Below are positions 54,258 through 63,238 of a stretch of 64,000 bases of DNA, in pieces. The DNA comes from Rhizobium leucaenae USDA 9039 (GTDB taxonomy: Bacteria > Pseudomonadota > Alphaproteobacteria > Rhizobiales > Rhizobiaceae). Numbering within the stretch: the first letter of the stretch is position 1; each line of letters opens with the position of its first letter. The position numbers and the translations under genes were made by a program. The stretch spans positions 186,001-250,000 of the forward strand of contig NZ_AUFB01000005.1 in assembly GCF_000426285.1 (NCBI RefSeq), read 5' to 3'. Under the pieces are notes generated by a model, which saw nothing but the letters and a program-made list of their open reading frames with translations, did no database searches and had not been told where the DNA came from.

Positions 54258-55658
54258 ATGACTTATTCCAAATCACGAAGTGGAGCCGGGCTGGCATTGC
54301 TGCTGCTTTGCGCCGCCAACTTCCTGGACGCCATGGATGTCTCCACCATCGGCGTGGCCCTGCCCGCAATCCAGACAGAACTCGGCATCCAGGCAACTTC
54401 GCTGCAATGGGCCGTCAGCGCCTATGTGCTCGGCTATGGCGGCTTTCTGCTGCTCGGCGGCCGCGTCGCCGATCTTTTCGGCCATCGCCGAGTCTTTCTC
54501 TGGTCGCTCGGCGTCTTCGCCGCCGCCAGCATCGCCGGCGGCTTCGTCGACAGCGCGCCGACCTTGATTGCCGCGCGTCTGATCAAAGGCATTGCCGCAG
54601 CCTTCACCGCGCCGGCGGCACTCGCTCTGCTGCTGTCCGTGTTCGGAGAAGGAAGCGCCCGCGCCAAGGCGCTCGGCGTGTTCTCCTCGACCGGCGCTGC
54701 AGGATTTGTGCTCGGCATGGTGCTTGGCGGCGCCGCAACCATCATTAGCTGGCGGGCGACGCTGGTCATGGGCGCGCCGGTGGCCATTCTCGCGCTGGTG
54801 CTTGCGCCATTCGTCCTGCCTGCCGACCATCGGCGAACCGGGCCGCGGCCTCATTTCGACTGGGCCGGCGCGCTGACGATCACACCCGGATTGCTGCTGT
54901 TCGTCTTCGGTATCACCAATGCCGCGGCCGCCGGCTGGCAGGCATTTCCCACCTGGGGAGCATTGGTCGCTGCCCTGGTCCTCATCCTGCTCTTCCTGCT
55001 GGTCGAAGCCCGGCATAGGGATCCGATGGTGCCGCTCGCCATCTTCCGACGGGCAAAGCTCAGCCATGCCAACGCTGTCGCCGCTTTGTTCCAGGGCGTC
55101 TATGTCGGCTTCCAGTTCATCGCGACGCTCTACTACCAGAACGTCGTCGGCTGGTCGGCCTTCGCCACCGGCTTTTCCTTCGCCTTCGGCGGCGTCTGCG
55201 TGATGTTCCTCGCCCCACGATTTGCCGCGATCGGACAAAGTCGCGGCACGACCGGCCTGATGACGCTTGGCGTCGGGCTGCAGGCCATCAGCTATGTCTT
55301 CTGGGTTCTCTCGGTCGGAAACATCAATCCGATCCTGCTCGTCGCGGTCTCTCAGACATTGCTGGGCGTCGGCTATGCCATGACCTATCCGTCGGTGCAG
55401 GTGGCGGCACTGTCCGATGTCGAAGACGATAAGTCGGGCCTTGCTTCCGGGCTGCTGTTCGCTTCTTTCCAGATCGGCGGCGGCATCGTGCTCGCAGCCG
55501 CATCGGCGATCTTCGGCGCGGCCCCGAGCTTCGGCTGGAATCCCTATATCGCCGGCACCGCCTTCGTCGCGATACTGGCGACCGCGGTGACATTGCTGGC
55601 CGCCGTGGGACCGAGAACATCGGCATCGCGCTCGGATGCCTATCATGCGGCGGAATAG
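54258..55658 (+). CDS. MFS transporter, DHA2 (14-helix) type
   Basis: A 466-residue efflux permease with about fourteen hydrophobic helices. Motif D1 and motif A regions are FLDAMDVSTIGVALPAIQTELG and GGRVADLFGHRRVFLW, as in the EmrB/QacA group. Motif C-like glycines lie in GAAGFVLGMVLGG. It exports a drug or natural compound with proton antiport. It is divergent from a LysR regulator and followed by a terminator, so it is a single-gene unit. Confidence 0.88.
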   Translation: MTYSKSRSGAGLALLLLCAANFLDAMDVSTIGVALPAIQTELGIQATSLQWAVSAYVLGYGGFLLLGGRVADLFGHRRVFLWSLGVFAAASIAGGFVDSAPTLIAARLIKGIAAAFTAPAALALLLSVFGEGSARAKALGVFSSTGAAGFVLGMVLGGAATIISWRATLVMGAPVAILALVLAPFVLPADHRRTGPRPHFDWAGALTITPGLLLFVFGITNAAAAGWQAFPTWGALVAALVLILLFLLVEARHRDPMVPLAIFRRAKLSHANAVAALFQGVYVGFQFIATLYYQNVVGWSAFATGFSFAFGGVCVMFLAPRFAAIGQSRGTTGLMTLGVGLQAISYVFWVLSVGNINPILLVAVSQTLLGVGYAMTYPSVQVAALSDVEDDKSGLASGLLFASFQIGGGIVLAAASAIFGAAPSFGWNPYIAGTAFVAILATAVTLLAAVGPRTSASRSDAYHAAE

Positions 55659-55671
55659 TTAGCATTGCAGG

Positions 55672-55700
55672 TACCCGCACCGCTTTGGGTGCGGGTATTT
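55672..55700 (+). terminator. Terminator of the MFS gene
   Basis: The stem TACCCGCACC / GGTGCGGGTA has a 6-nt loop and is followed by TTTA. The T-run is short but the stem is strong and begins 13 nt after the stop. Confidence 0.75.
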
Positions 55701-55732
55701 ATGATCAGCACAGCTTCGATTGTCCTGAACCG

Positions 55733-57001
55733 CTACGACGACAGCGACGCCGCCTCGGCCGCACGCCGCATCAACAGGTCGCGCTCCCGCTGGTTTCCGG
55801 CAAGTGCGGCGGCCGCCTCGAAAGCGGATTTCGCCTCCCCGTAGCGGGCGAGTTTCTGGAGCAGATCGCCGCGAACGCTTGGCAGCAGGTGATATCCTCG
55901 GAGCGCCGGCTCGCCTGCAAGCTGATCCACGATCGCCAGCCCCGCCTCCGGCCCTTCAGCCATGCCCACCGCGACGGCGCGATTGAGTTCGATGACCGGC
56001 GAAGGCATAAGCGCCGCCAGCTCCCCATAAAGCCCGGCAATGCGCGACCAATCGGTCGCCTCGGCCGTTCGAGCTTCCGCATGGCAGGCAACGATTGCCG
56101 CCTGCAGCGCGTAAGCGCCGCGCGCGCCGCCGAGGTCACGCACCCGCGCAAGCGCCCGCAATCCGCGCCGGATTTGTAGCTGATCCCAAAGGGCGCGGTT
56201 CTGTTCCAGCAGAAGTATCGGCTTGCCGGCTGCGTCCGTACGCGCCGCGGTGCGTGAGGCATTCAGTTCCATTAGCGCCAACAGCGCATGCGCTTCCGGT
56301 TCGTTCGGCGCGATGGAGGTTAGGATACGGCCCATGCGCAACGCTTCATTGCAGAGCTGCGGCCGCAGCCAATCCTCGCCACGTGCTGCCGTGTAGCCCT
56401 CGTTGAAAATCAGATAGACGACCTCCAATACGGAAGCGAGCCGCTGCGCGAGTTCCTCGCCGCAGGGTGTCTCATAACCCAGCCCTGATTCCGAAAGAGT
56501 TCGTTTGGCGCGGACGATGCGCTGGGCAATCGTCGCCTCCGGCAGCAGAAAAGCTCTGGCGATCTCCTCTGTCGTCAAACCACAAATCATCCGCAGCGCC
56601 AATGCGACGCGGGCTTCCCGCGATATCAGTGGATGGCAGGCGGTGAAGACCAGACGGAGCAGTTCGTCGCCTATGTCATCGTCGAGGGCAGCGTCTAAAT
56701 CGGGCATGGCCTGCTGCTCCTCATCCATCTCCAGGGCGATTATCTCATGCTTGCGCTCGAGCATCTGGCGGCGGCGCAGGTGATCCAGCGCCCGCCGCTT
56801 GGCGGTCGCCATCAGCCATGCACCGGGTCTTTCCGGAACACCCGTCTCCGGCCACCGCTCCAGCGCGGCCAACAACGCCTCTTGAGTGAGGTCCTCGGCC
56901 AACGGGACGTCGCGCAGCATCCTTGCCAGGCTGGTGATCAGCCTGGGCTGCTCGATCCGCCAGACGGCCAGGATCGTGCGATGGGCGTCGGCGGCCGTCA
57001 C
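55733..57001 (-). CDS. ECF42-type RNA polymerase sigma factor with long C-terminal TPR-like extension
   Basis: A 422-residue protein. Region 2 (RLITSLARMLRDVPLAEDLTQEALLAALERWP and GAWLMATAKRRALDHLRRR) and region 4 (LRMICGLTTEEIARAFLLPEATIAQRIVRAKRTL) form the sigma core, ending near residue 185. The remainder is helical with TPR-like repeats (VIELNRAVAVGMAEGPEAGLAIVDQL), the hallmark of ECF42 and related groups. There is no anti-sigma gene; the C-terminal extension is thought to control activity. The gene follows a DGPF/YCII protein gene by 31 nt, the conserved partner of ECF42. Confidence 0.9.
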   Translation of the reverse strand: MTAADAHRTILAVWRIEQPRLITSLARMLRDVPLAEDLTQEALLAALERWPETGVPERPGAWLMATAKRRALDHLRRRQMLERKHEIIALEMDEEQQAMPDLDAALDDDIGDELLRLVFTACHPLISREARVALALRMICGLTTEEIARAFLLPEATIAQRIVRAKRTLSESGLGYETPCGEELAQRLASVLEVVYLIFNEGYTAARGEDWLRPQLCNEALRMGRILTSIAPNEPEAHALLALMELNASRTAARTDAAGKPILLLEQNRALWDQLQIRRGLRALARVRDLGGARGAYALQAAIVACHAEARTAEATDWSRIAGLYGELAALMPSPVIELNRAVAVGMAEGPEAGLAIVDQLAGEPALRGYHLLPSVRGDLLQKLARYGEAKSAFEAAAALAGNQRERDLLMRRAAEAASLSS

Positions 57002-57032
57002 GGCCGCCCGTCCCTTCTTTCGGCTGTTCGCC

Positions 57033-57425
57033 TCAAGCGACCGCGGCCGAGTGCGGTCTGCATACGTTCCCCATATCCGGCGTGAAGAATGGCCGAACCT
57101 CGCAGGTGCCTTCCCAGCCCGGCATGTGATCGATGTGGAGCTGCATGAATTCGACTGTCAGCGCCAGGGCCTCCTCCTTGTTCTGAAACTCGAAGATCGC
57201 ATAGCCGCCGACCACCTCCTTGGCCTCGACGAACGGGCCGTCGACGATGACGAGCTTTCCGTCTTTGATGCTGACGCGGGCTCCGGTTTCCATCGGCATG
57301 AGTCCGGCGGTATCGATCATGCGGCCGGCCTTGATCTCGCGATCGGCGAGCTTACCCATGGCTTCCATGAGTTCCGGCGTCGGCATGCCGATTTGGGCGG
57401 AAATGATGATGGACATGAAACGCAT
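57033..57425 (-). CDS. YCII/DGPF-domain protein
   Basis: A 130-residue protein of the YCII family with the name-giving VDGPFVEAKEVVGGYAIFE motif (about 68-86). DGPF proteins are the recurrent partners and targets of ECF42 sigma factors; their reaction is not established. The ATG at 57425 has AGGA upstream; the open frame to 57737 is not coding by homology. It is the first gene of a two-gene operon with the sigma factor, preceded by a promoter-like TGTCGA/CGTC pair. Confidence 0.88.
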   Translation of the reverse strand: MRFMSIIISAQIGMPTPELMEAMGKLADREIKAGRMIDTAGLMPMETGARVSIKDGKLVIVDGPFVEAKEVVGGYAIFEFQNKEEALALTVEFMQLHIDHMPGWEGTCEVRPFFTPDMGNVCRPHSAAVA

Positions 57426-57490
57426 TTGACCATTCCTTTCGAGCTGAGCCGCCGGCGCCATTGCCGCAGAATTGTCTCGCTCAATACGAC

Positions 57491-57517
57491 GACGAAGCAA
57501 TGCTTTGGAAATCGACA
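57491..57517 (-). promoter_or_regulatory. Candidate ECF42-dependent promoter
   Basis: On the minus strand TGTCGA (57517-57512) is followed after 17 nt by CGTC (57494-57491). This matches the ECF42 promoter described for Streptomyces (TGTCGA at -35, CG[AT]C at -10). It lies 66 nt upstream of the YCII start and in the right direction, so the sigma factor probably drives its own operon. The rest of the gap to 57815 shows nothing else I can support. Confidence 0.65.
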
Positions 57518-57815
57518 GACGATTTGAAAAAAAATTCGCGGCCGAGATGCCAATTCGATTCAACGGCGAAGGGGATCGATCGGATGCCCCCGCGAGGCTT
57601 CCCCCGGGCCGTGAGCACACACTATCAAGTCCGCTCGCATGCAGGCAACATGCCCAATGCATCGAAACAAGCGCCCGACACTCTTCATTGACTTCGCACG
57701 ATCGTTGAAAGATGGTTGGCACCAAAGCCGAAGCCATTGGATTTTGATGGAGTCATGCATCCTCAGCCTTGGCAGGCATCAAGCCGCGGAAGCGGACAGT
57801 GGGAGATTGCATTTT

Positions 57816-58193
57816 ATGTTCGATCACGTCTCGATTGGTGTCAAAAGCCTGGAAAGGGCCCGGCAATTCTATGATGCGGCGCTGGCACCGCTCGGCTATG
57901 AGCGGCTGTCCAATTTCGACGGCACGGTCGGATATGGCGCTGAACGGGCGCAGTTCTGGGTCATGGAGGTAGAGCGCCCCGTTCCGGCGGATCGCGGCTC
58001 CGGCCTGCACTTCTGCTTCGTCGCATCGAGCCAGGCGGCTGTTGATGCCTTCTACGCCGCCGCGCTTGCCAATGGCGGCGAGGACAACGGTAAGCCAGGC
58101 ATCCGGCCTGACTACAGCCAATTCTACTACGCAGCCTTTATCATCGATCCCGACGGCTATCGTCTCGAAGCCTATTTCCAGACCGGCGAGTGA
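57816..58193 (+). CDS. VOC-family (glyoxalase-like) protein
   Basis: A 125-residue vicinal-oxygen-chelate protein: MFDHVSIGVKSLERARQFYDAALAPLGYERL starts the first beta-alpha-beta-beta-beta unit, and FIIDPDGYRLEAYFQ ends the second with the metal-ligand Glu. Small VOC proteins of this type act as lyases, dioxygenases or resistance proteins; the substrate is unknown. The start is set by homology (ATG 57816); the open frame begins earlier. It is divergent from the ECF operon. Confidence 0.85.
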   Translation: MFDHVSIGVKSLERARQFYDAALAPLGYERLSNFDGTVGYGAERAQFWVMEVERPVPADRGSGLHFCFVASSQAAVDAFYAAALANGGEDNGKPGIRPDYSQFYYAAFIIDPDGYRLEAYFQTGE

Positions 58194-58381
58194 CGGCGCG
58201 CAAAGCAAGATAACAATGCTGCCCGTCGAGAAGACGAACCGCACTTCCTAGGGCATCTGATGTTTCAGGCTGCTGTCAGGCTTCTACCGTAGGGAAAGCT
58301 GGGCGAAGATCGTTAGCGCGTTTCGCGAGAGCTGAATCTCGCCCTATTCCTTTATGCGATGACGGAAAACGGCCTTTCCTG

Positions 58382-59146
58382 ATGTATGATGATTATGCTG
58401 CTTACCCCAAACGTACGGCATCGTTCGGCAAGCCGCTTGCCCTCTTCCTCGCACTGTCTGCACTTTGGTGTTTGCTCCTCCTTCTCTTCAACAGATTTCC
58501 TGAGATCGATCTTTCTGTCGCCCGCAGCGTCTTTACGAATGCGCCTTGCCCGTGGACTGATTCGGCCGACGATGTCTGCGGCAGGTTTGCCTATGACAGG
58601 GATCGGCTCTTCGTTATCCTGCGTTCCATCACGCTGGCTTTACCCTATGTCGCGTTGGCGGTTCTGCTCGCGATCCCCTTCATCTCATGGAGGAAACTCG
58701 GGCCTAACTGGCGCACGCCGAAAATCGATCAATGCATGGCGGCGCTGTTGTCGCTAGCCCTCGGCTGCGGCCTCATCGTCAACCTGTTCCTGAAAGCGTT
58801 TTCCGGCCGGCCCCGCCCGCGCGATACCGATCTCTTCGGCGGAGCGCTGGATTTCGTTCAGGCGGGCTCGTTTGCGGGCAAATGCCTGAGGAATTGTTCC
58901 TTCGTTTCCGGAGAGGCGTCATCGGCCGGATGGCTTCTCTGTCTCGTCCTGCTGCTGCCGCCGCGCTGGCGCCTTCCTCTTGGAGCGCCGCTTGCCATCA
59001 TATCAGTCATGATGCCGACGATGCGTGTTCTGACCGGCGCCCACTACCTGTCCGATGCAGTCCTGGGCTGGCTTTTGTCGCTGGTCATGTTCACAGCCAT
59101 GCTGACCGTTTTCGAGATCTTCAGCCCCAGACCGCAGCAGCCTTGA
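58382..59146 (+). CDS. PAP2-family phosphatase, possible lipid A phosphatase
   Basis: A 254-residue inner-membrane protein with about six helices and the PAP2 catalytic motifs: K138-x6-R145-P146 (LKAFSGRPRPRD), S176-G177-E178 (CSFVSGEASSAG) and R215-x5-H221-x3-D225 (MRVLTGAHYLSD). The second motif is normally PSGH; here Glu replaces the His, and I cannot say whether that is usual in its subfamily. The catalytic nucleophile H221 is kept. With eptA 0.7 kb downstream, a role in removing a lipid A phosphate, as for rhizobial LpxE/LpxF, is likely. A phosphatidylglycerophosphate phosphatase is the alternative. Confidence 0.8.
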   Translation: MYDDYAAYPKRTASFGKPLALFLALSALWCLLLLLFNRFPEIDLSVARSVFTNAPCPWTDSADDVCGRFAYDRDRLFVILRSITLALPYVALAVLLAIPFISWRKLGPNWRTPKIDQCMAALLSLALGCGLIVNLFLKAFSGRPRPRDTDLFGGALDFVQAGSFAGKCLRNCSFVSGEASSAGWLLCLVLLLPPRWRLPLGAPLAIISVMMPTMRVLTGAHYLSDAVLGWLLSLVMFTAMLTVFEIFSPRPQQP

Positions 59147-59170
59147 GGGCAGCATTGTTGGCTGCACCGT

Positions 59171-59599
59171 TCATCCGGCTTTCGGAAGAACGTGCGATCG
59201 GCGATTTCCGATTTTTCCGGCACCTGAAGATGTCGTTGCTCTGCGGATGCGAGCAGTGAGCTCGCCAAGCCCGAACGGCTTTATGAGATAATCGACCGCG
59301 CCAATGCTCATTCCGGTCATTTGGTCCGAGAGCTGATCATAAGCCGACATGATGATGACGGGCGTCGAATCGGCCTTCTTTCCCATATATTTCAACAGTT
59401 CCAGGCCACTGCCGTCCGGCAGGCGAAGGTCAAGGAGAACAATACCATAAGCTCCGGCCGCAACCGCCGTCATCGCGGACCGAAGGTCCGTCGACCAATC
59501 GATTGTCCAGCCCTCGGCAAGCAAATGATCCTGCACCGCATTGCCAATGGTGGCATTGTCTTCGACCAGCAAAATCCGCACGACTTCTCCCTTGTTCAA
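59171..59599 (-). CDS. Receiver-domain-only response regulator, probably truncated
   Basis: A 142-residue protein with a complete receiver domain: acidic pair E13-D14 (LVEDN), phosphoacceptor D57 (LLDLRLPDG), Lys107 (IKPFG) and the OmpR-type end GELTARIRR. It then stops after a short basic tail, with no winged-helix output domain. Downstream is the end of the convergent PAP2 gene, so the output domain is absent. It is either a 3'-truncated PmrA/OmpR-like regulator or a stand-alone receiver. No kinase gene is adjacent. It sits between two lipid A genes, the place where a polymyxin-response regulator is expected. Confidence 0.75.
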   Translation of the reverse strand: MNKGEVVRILLVEDNATIGNAVQDHLLAEGWTIDWSTDLRSAMTAVAAGAYGIVLLDLRLPDGSGLELLKYMGKKADSTPVIIMSAYDQLSDQMTGMSIGAVDYLIKPFGLGELTARIRRATTSSGAGKIGNRRSHVLPKAG

Positions 59600-59837
59600 G
59601 AAATGAAGCTATGATCGGGATTTCTGACGGCGACCTGAAATTCACCTGCCCCCAAGCCGAAAAGAGCGGATAAGAGGCAGTGATCATCAATCAGTAGTGC
59701 ACAAACGGACGTCATTCAGGTAAATGTCAGCAACGGCGGGCAGGTTCCCGCGCTTTAAAATAGTCAAAGTCGCGTCCTATGCGCTGCGATCTACGGTTTC
59801 CCGACTCGCTTTGCCGGAAACGCCTTGGAGAAAAACA

Positions 59838-61502
59838 TTGAACGACAAAAACACTAAGCCTGGCCGACAGGGCGTCCGGCCAGCAATTGGCAGTGTCACT
59901 CTTTGCCTTTTAACCACCATTTATATCCTTCTCGTGACAAACCAGACGTTTTGGACCAAGGCTTACGGTTATTTTATTGCGGAACCCACGGCCTTTGCCG
60001 CCTTCGCCATTGGCATCGCCGCGGCCATCATGGCGCTCTTCACGTTTTTCTCCGCCAAATACGTCACGAAGCCGGTCCTGATTTTCTTTGTTCTCGTGGC
60101 GGCGGTTTCCTCCTGGTTCAACGATCAGTTCGGGGTCATCATCGACAAGGAGATGATCCGCAACGCCGCGGTATCGACGGGCGCCGAGGCCGGTCATCTG
60201 ATTACGCTGCGCTTCGCAACGCATGTGCTACTGACGGGCGTTTTACCCTCTCTGGTGATTGCATGGGTACGCATTTCGCATCGTCCCATTCTCAAGAAGC
60301 TTGCCTATAATACCGCTGTCATCCTCTCCTGCCTCGCCGTTTTCGTGGTTGTCGGCACCAGCTTCTACAAGACGTTCGCCGGTGTCGGCCGTGCGCACCC
60401 CGATCTCGTGGATATGCTCAATCCAGTCATGCCGATCACCAGCGCCGTGCGGTACGCCATCAACTCGCGAAAGGATTCAAGCATTGTCGCACAGCCGCTG
60501 GGGACGGATGCCCATAGGGTGGGCGCGACGGACAACGGCAAGCCGCGGGTGACGATCATCGTCGCCGGCGAAACCGCGCGTGCCCAAAACTTTTCGCTCG
60601 GCGGCTATGGCAAAATGACCAATCCGGAGCTGGCGAAACAGAATGTCGTCTATTTCCCCAACACCAGCAGTTGCGGGACGGCGACGGCAACCTCGATCCC
60701 TTGCCTGTTTTCGGTCTATACGCGGGAGCAATATACCCACCTGAAGGGCCTCGAGACACAGAACCTGCTCGACGTACTGACCCATGCCAAGGTTGATGTC
60801 TCCTGGCTGGACAATGATACGGGCAGCTATCACGTCACCGACCGCGTTCCCTACACCTATCTGCCGACGTCGGCCGATCCCCGCTTCTGCAAGGATGGCG
60901 AATGCCTGGATGCGATCCTCGTGGACAAGGTCGACAACTGGCTGGACCATGTCAAAGGAGACAGCGTCCTCGTGTTGCACCAGCTCGGCAGCCACGGCCC
61001 CGCCTACTACCAGCGCTATCCTGAAGAGTTCCGCCGCTTCACGCCCGACTGCCGCGCCAATGATTTCGGCAGTTGCACGCCGGCGGAAATCACCAACGCC
61101 TATGACAATACGATCCTTTACACCGATCATATCGTTTCGGCGGTGATCGATAAGTTGAAGCAGCGCTCAAACTCGCTGTCCGGCGCAGTCGTGTACTTCT
61201 CCGATCACGGCGAGTCGCTTGGCGAGAACGGCATTTACCTGCACGGCACACCCTACATCATAGCACCTGCGCAACAGACCCACGTGCCGTTCCTGGTCTG
61301 GCTGGCTGACGATCTGGCGAAGACGGGCGGCTATGACATGACGTGCGTGGCAAACCATGCGGCTGACGGCACCCATTCTCACGACAACATCTTTCACAGC
61401 GTCCTCGGCCTGATGGATATCGCGACGAAGGTCTACGACCCCAGCCTGGATGTCTTCGCCGGATGCCGTCGTCCGCCGAACAAGCTGGCCCAATTGAATT
61501 GA
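59838..61502 (+). CDS. eptA: Phosphoethanolamine--lipid A transferase EptA
   Basis: A 554-residue inner-membrane enzyme: about five N-terminal helices (DUF1705, residues 15-210) and a periplasmic sulfatase-like domain. Catalytic features are the Zn/nucleophile Thr segment VAGETARAQNFSLGGYG, the TATSIPCLFS loop, HQLGSHGPAYYQRYP and the late metal site FSDHGESLGENGIYLHG. Cysteine pairs typical of EptA (SCGTATATSIPC, CKDGEC) are present. It adds phosphoethanolamine to lipid A phosphates, giving polymyxin resistance. TTG at 59838 has GGAG 7 nt upstream; an in-frame ATG at 59724 adds 38 residues but has poor ribosome-binding spacing. Confidence 0.9.
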   Translation: MNDKNTKPGRQGVRPAIGSVTLCLLTTIYILLVTNQTFWTKAYGYFIAEPTAFAAFAIGIAAAIMALFTFFSAKYVTKPVLIFFVLVAAVSSWFNDQFGVIIDKEMIRNAAVSTGAEAGHLITLRFATHVLLTGVLPSLVIAWVRISHRPILKKLAYNTAVILSCLAVFVVVGTSFYKTFAGVGRAHPDLVDMLNPVMPITSAVRYAINSRKDSSIVAQPLGTDAHRVGATDNGKPRVTIIVAGETARAQNFSLGGYGKMTNPELAKQNVVYFPNTSSCGTATATSIPCLFSVYTREQYTHLKGLETQNLLDVLTHAKVDVSWLDNDTGSYHVTDRVPYTYLPTSADPRFCKDGECLDAILVDKVDNWLDHVKGDSVLVLHQLGSHGPAYYQRYPEEFRRFTPDCRANDFGSCTPAEITNAYDNTILYTDHIVSAVIDKLKQRSNSLSGAVVYFSDHGESLGENGIYLHGTPYIIAPAQQTHVPFLVWLADDLAKTGGYDMTCVANHAADGTHSHDNIFHSVLGLMDIATKVYDPSLDVFAGCRRPPNKLAQLN

Positions 61503-61522
61503 TGGCTGTGAGCCTAGAATCC

Positions 61523-61556
61523 GAATTGCGGTCTCGCTAAACCGAAGCCGCAATTC
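61523..61556. terminator. Hairpin between convergent eptA and cupin genes
   Basis: A perfect 9-bp stem GAATTGCGG / CCGCAATTC with a 16-nt loop, 20 nt after the eptA stop and 12 nt before the cupin stop. It probably ends transcription in both directions, though T-runs are lacking. Confidence 0.55.
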
Positions 61557-61568
61557 GTCCCACATCGT

Positions 61569-61946
61569 TCAAAGCCGCGCCGGCTGATGCACCGTGCGCT
61601 CGTTCTCCACATTGCCAGTGTTGAGCGTCGTATTCCTCTCCAGTAGCAAGACCTCACATGTCGGCTCAGCGGTCGGGCAGTGTTCGACGCCGTGCGGCAC
61701 GATGATGTATTCCCCGGGGCCGAGGATAATATCACCGCCGTTCTCCTCGCGCAGCTTCATGCGAAGCGTGCCTTTGACAACAAGGAACAACTCGTCCTCC
61801 TCTTCGTGATGGTGCCAATGAAAGGCGCCTTCGAGTTTGACGAGTTTGATCTGAAAGTCGTTGATGTCGCCGCCAATATGCGGGATCCAGGGCTCGTCGA
61901 ACCCCGCAAAGGCCTTCGTGAGATTGATTTTCTTCAGTTCTGACAT
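61569..61946 (-). CDS. Cupin-domain protein
   Basis: A 125-residue cupin. Motif 1 (FHWHHHEEEDELFLVVKG, about 43-60) holds the metal His/His/Glu ligands, and motif 2 (GPGEYIIVPHGVEHCP) the last His. The ATG at 61946 has GGAGGAAGAGG upstream and decides the start. Small single-domain cupins like this are common and of unknown reaction. It is convergent with eptA and divergent from the luciferase-like gene. Confidence 0.82.
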   Translation of the reverse strand: MSELKKINLTKAFAGFDEPWIPHIGGDINDFQIKLVKLEGAFHWHHHEEEDELFLVVKGTLRMKLREENGGDIILGPGEYIIVPHGVEHCPTAEPTCEVLLLERNTTLNTGNVENERTVHQPARL

Positions 61947-62156
61947 GCGCCTCTTCCTCCGACGATCGGGTGCCAGGGACACTATCGACGGTGGCTCCGC
62001 CAAACGCAACGGTCCCGGCATTTGGAGCGCTACTCCTGCTGCCATCACGACAATATCGAATTCTTCGAAGGAAACCGCCGAAACTTTGCGGATGGTTCGC
62101 GGGTGGGAACGCGGGTAAATGCCCACGACGCAATTGCGATAGGCGACGGAAACATC

Positions 62157-63200
62157 ATGACGGCAAACACTGTCGAATTCGGGCTCGATACTTTCGGCGA
62201 CGTAACCCAAGACGAAAGCGGCACTCTGGAATCCCACGCGCAGGTCATCCGCAATGTGATCGAGGAAGGCGTACTCGCGGACCAGCTCGGGATCGATTTC
62301 TTCGGCATCGGCGAGCACCATCGTCAGGATTTCGCGATCTCCTCACCGGAAACGGTGCTTGCCGCGATTGCCGGCCGCACGTCGCGGATCCGCCTCGGCT
62401 CGGCGGTGACGGTTCTAAGCTCCGATGAGCCCATCCGCGTCTTTCAGCGCTTTTCCAGCCTGGATGCGGCTTCGAGCGGACGGGCCGAGGTGATCCTCGG
62501 CCGCGGTTCGTTCACGGAATCCTTCCCGCTCTTCGGTTTCGAACTGTCGCAGTATGAAAAGCTGTTTGAAGAAAAGCTCGATCTTTTCACTGCCCTGCTT
62601 TCCAATGAACCGGTCACCTGGAAGGGCACGACCCGCCCGCCGCTCAGCAATCAACGCGTTTTCCCGACGATCGAGAACGGTCGCCTAAAAACATGGATCG
62701 GCGTTGGCGGCAGCCCGGCTTCGGTCGTCCGCGCCGCGCAGTATAATCTGCCGCTGATGCTGGCGATCATCGGCGGCAGTCCCTATCGTTTTCAGCCCTA
62801 TATCGATCTCTATCACAGAGCATTCGCGCAATTGGGCGGAACGGTTCAGCCTATCGGCATCCATTCGCCAGGCTATATCGCCGATACGGACGATCAGGCC
62901 CGCGAAGAACTCTGGCCGAGCTACAAGGCGATGCGCGATCGTATCGGCCGCGAGCGTGGCTGGCCGCCGATGACGCGCAACGAATTCGACAGCGAGATCG
63001 AAAGCGGCTCGCTCTATGTCGGCTCGCCCGAAACGGTCGCCGCCAAGCTCGCGCCTGTCATCAAGACGCTGGGCATCAGCCGCTTCCAGTTGAAATACAG
63101 CGCTGGGACGCTCAGCCACCGCAAGCTGATGCGCTGCATCGAACTCTATGGTCAGAAAGTTATCCCCGCGGTACGGGCGGCGATAGGCGACAGCGCCTGA
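62157..63200 (+). CDS. LLM-class (luciferase-like) flavin-dependent oxidoreductase
   Basis: A 347-residue TIM-barrel flavoenzyme: VEFGLDTFGDVT at the N-terminus, FFGIGEHHRQDFAISSPETVLAAIAGRTSRIRLGSAVTVLSSDEP, FSSLDAASSGRAEVILGRGSF and the C-terminal VGSPETVAAKL. It uses reduced FMN to oxidise an unknown substrate, probably with a partner flavin reductase encoded elsewhere. The start at 62157 begins the homology; the frame is open to 62022. It is divergent from a cupin, which is a common but unexplained neighbour. Confidence 0.87.
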   Translation: MTANTVEFGLDTFGDVTQDESGTLESHAQVIRNVIEEGVLADQLGIDFFGIGEHHRQDFAISSPETVLAAIAGRTSRIRLGSAVTVLSSDEPIRVFQRFSSLDAASSGRAEVILGRGSFTESFPLFGFELSQYEKLFEEKLDLFTALLSNEPVTWKGTTRPPLSNQRVFPTIENGRLKTWIGVGGSPASVVRAAQYNLPLMLAIIGGSPYRFQPYIDLYHRAFAQLGGTVQPIGIHSPGYIADTDDQAREELWPSYKAMRDRIGRERGWPPMTRNEFDSEIESGSLYVGSPETVAAKLAPVIKTLGISRFQLKYSAGTLSHRKLMRCIELYGQKVIPAVRAAIGDSA

Positions 63201-63238
63201 GAGCCGACCTTTTCAGCCAAAGGCTCCACTTTAGGCTA

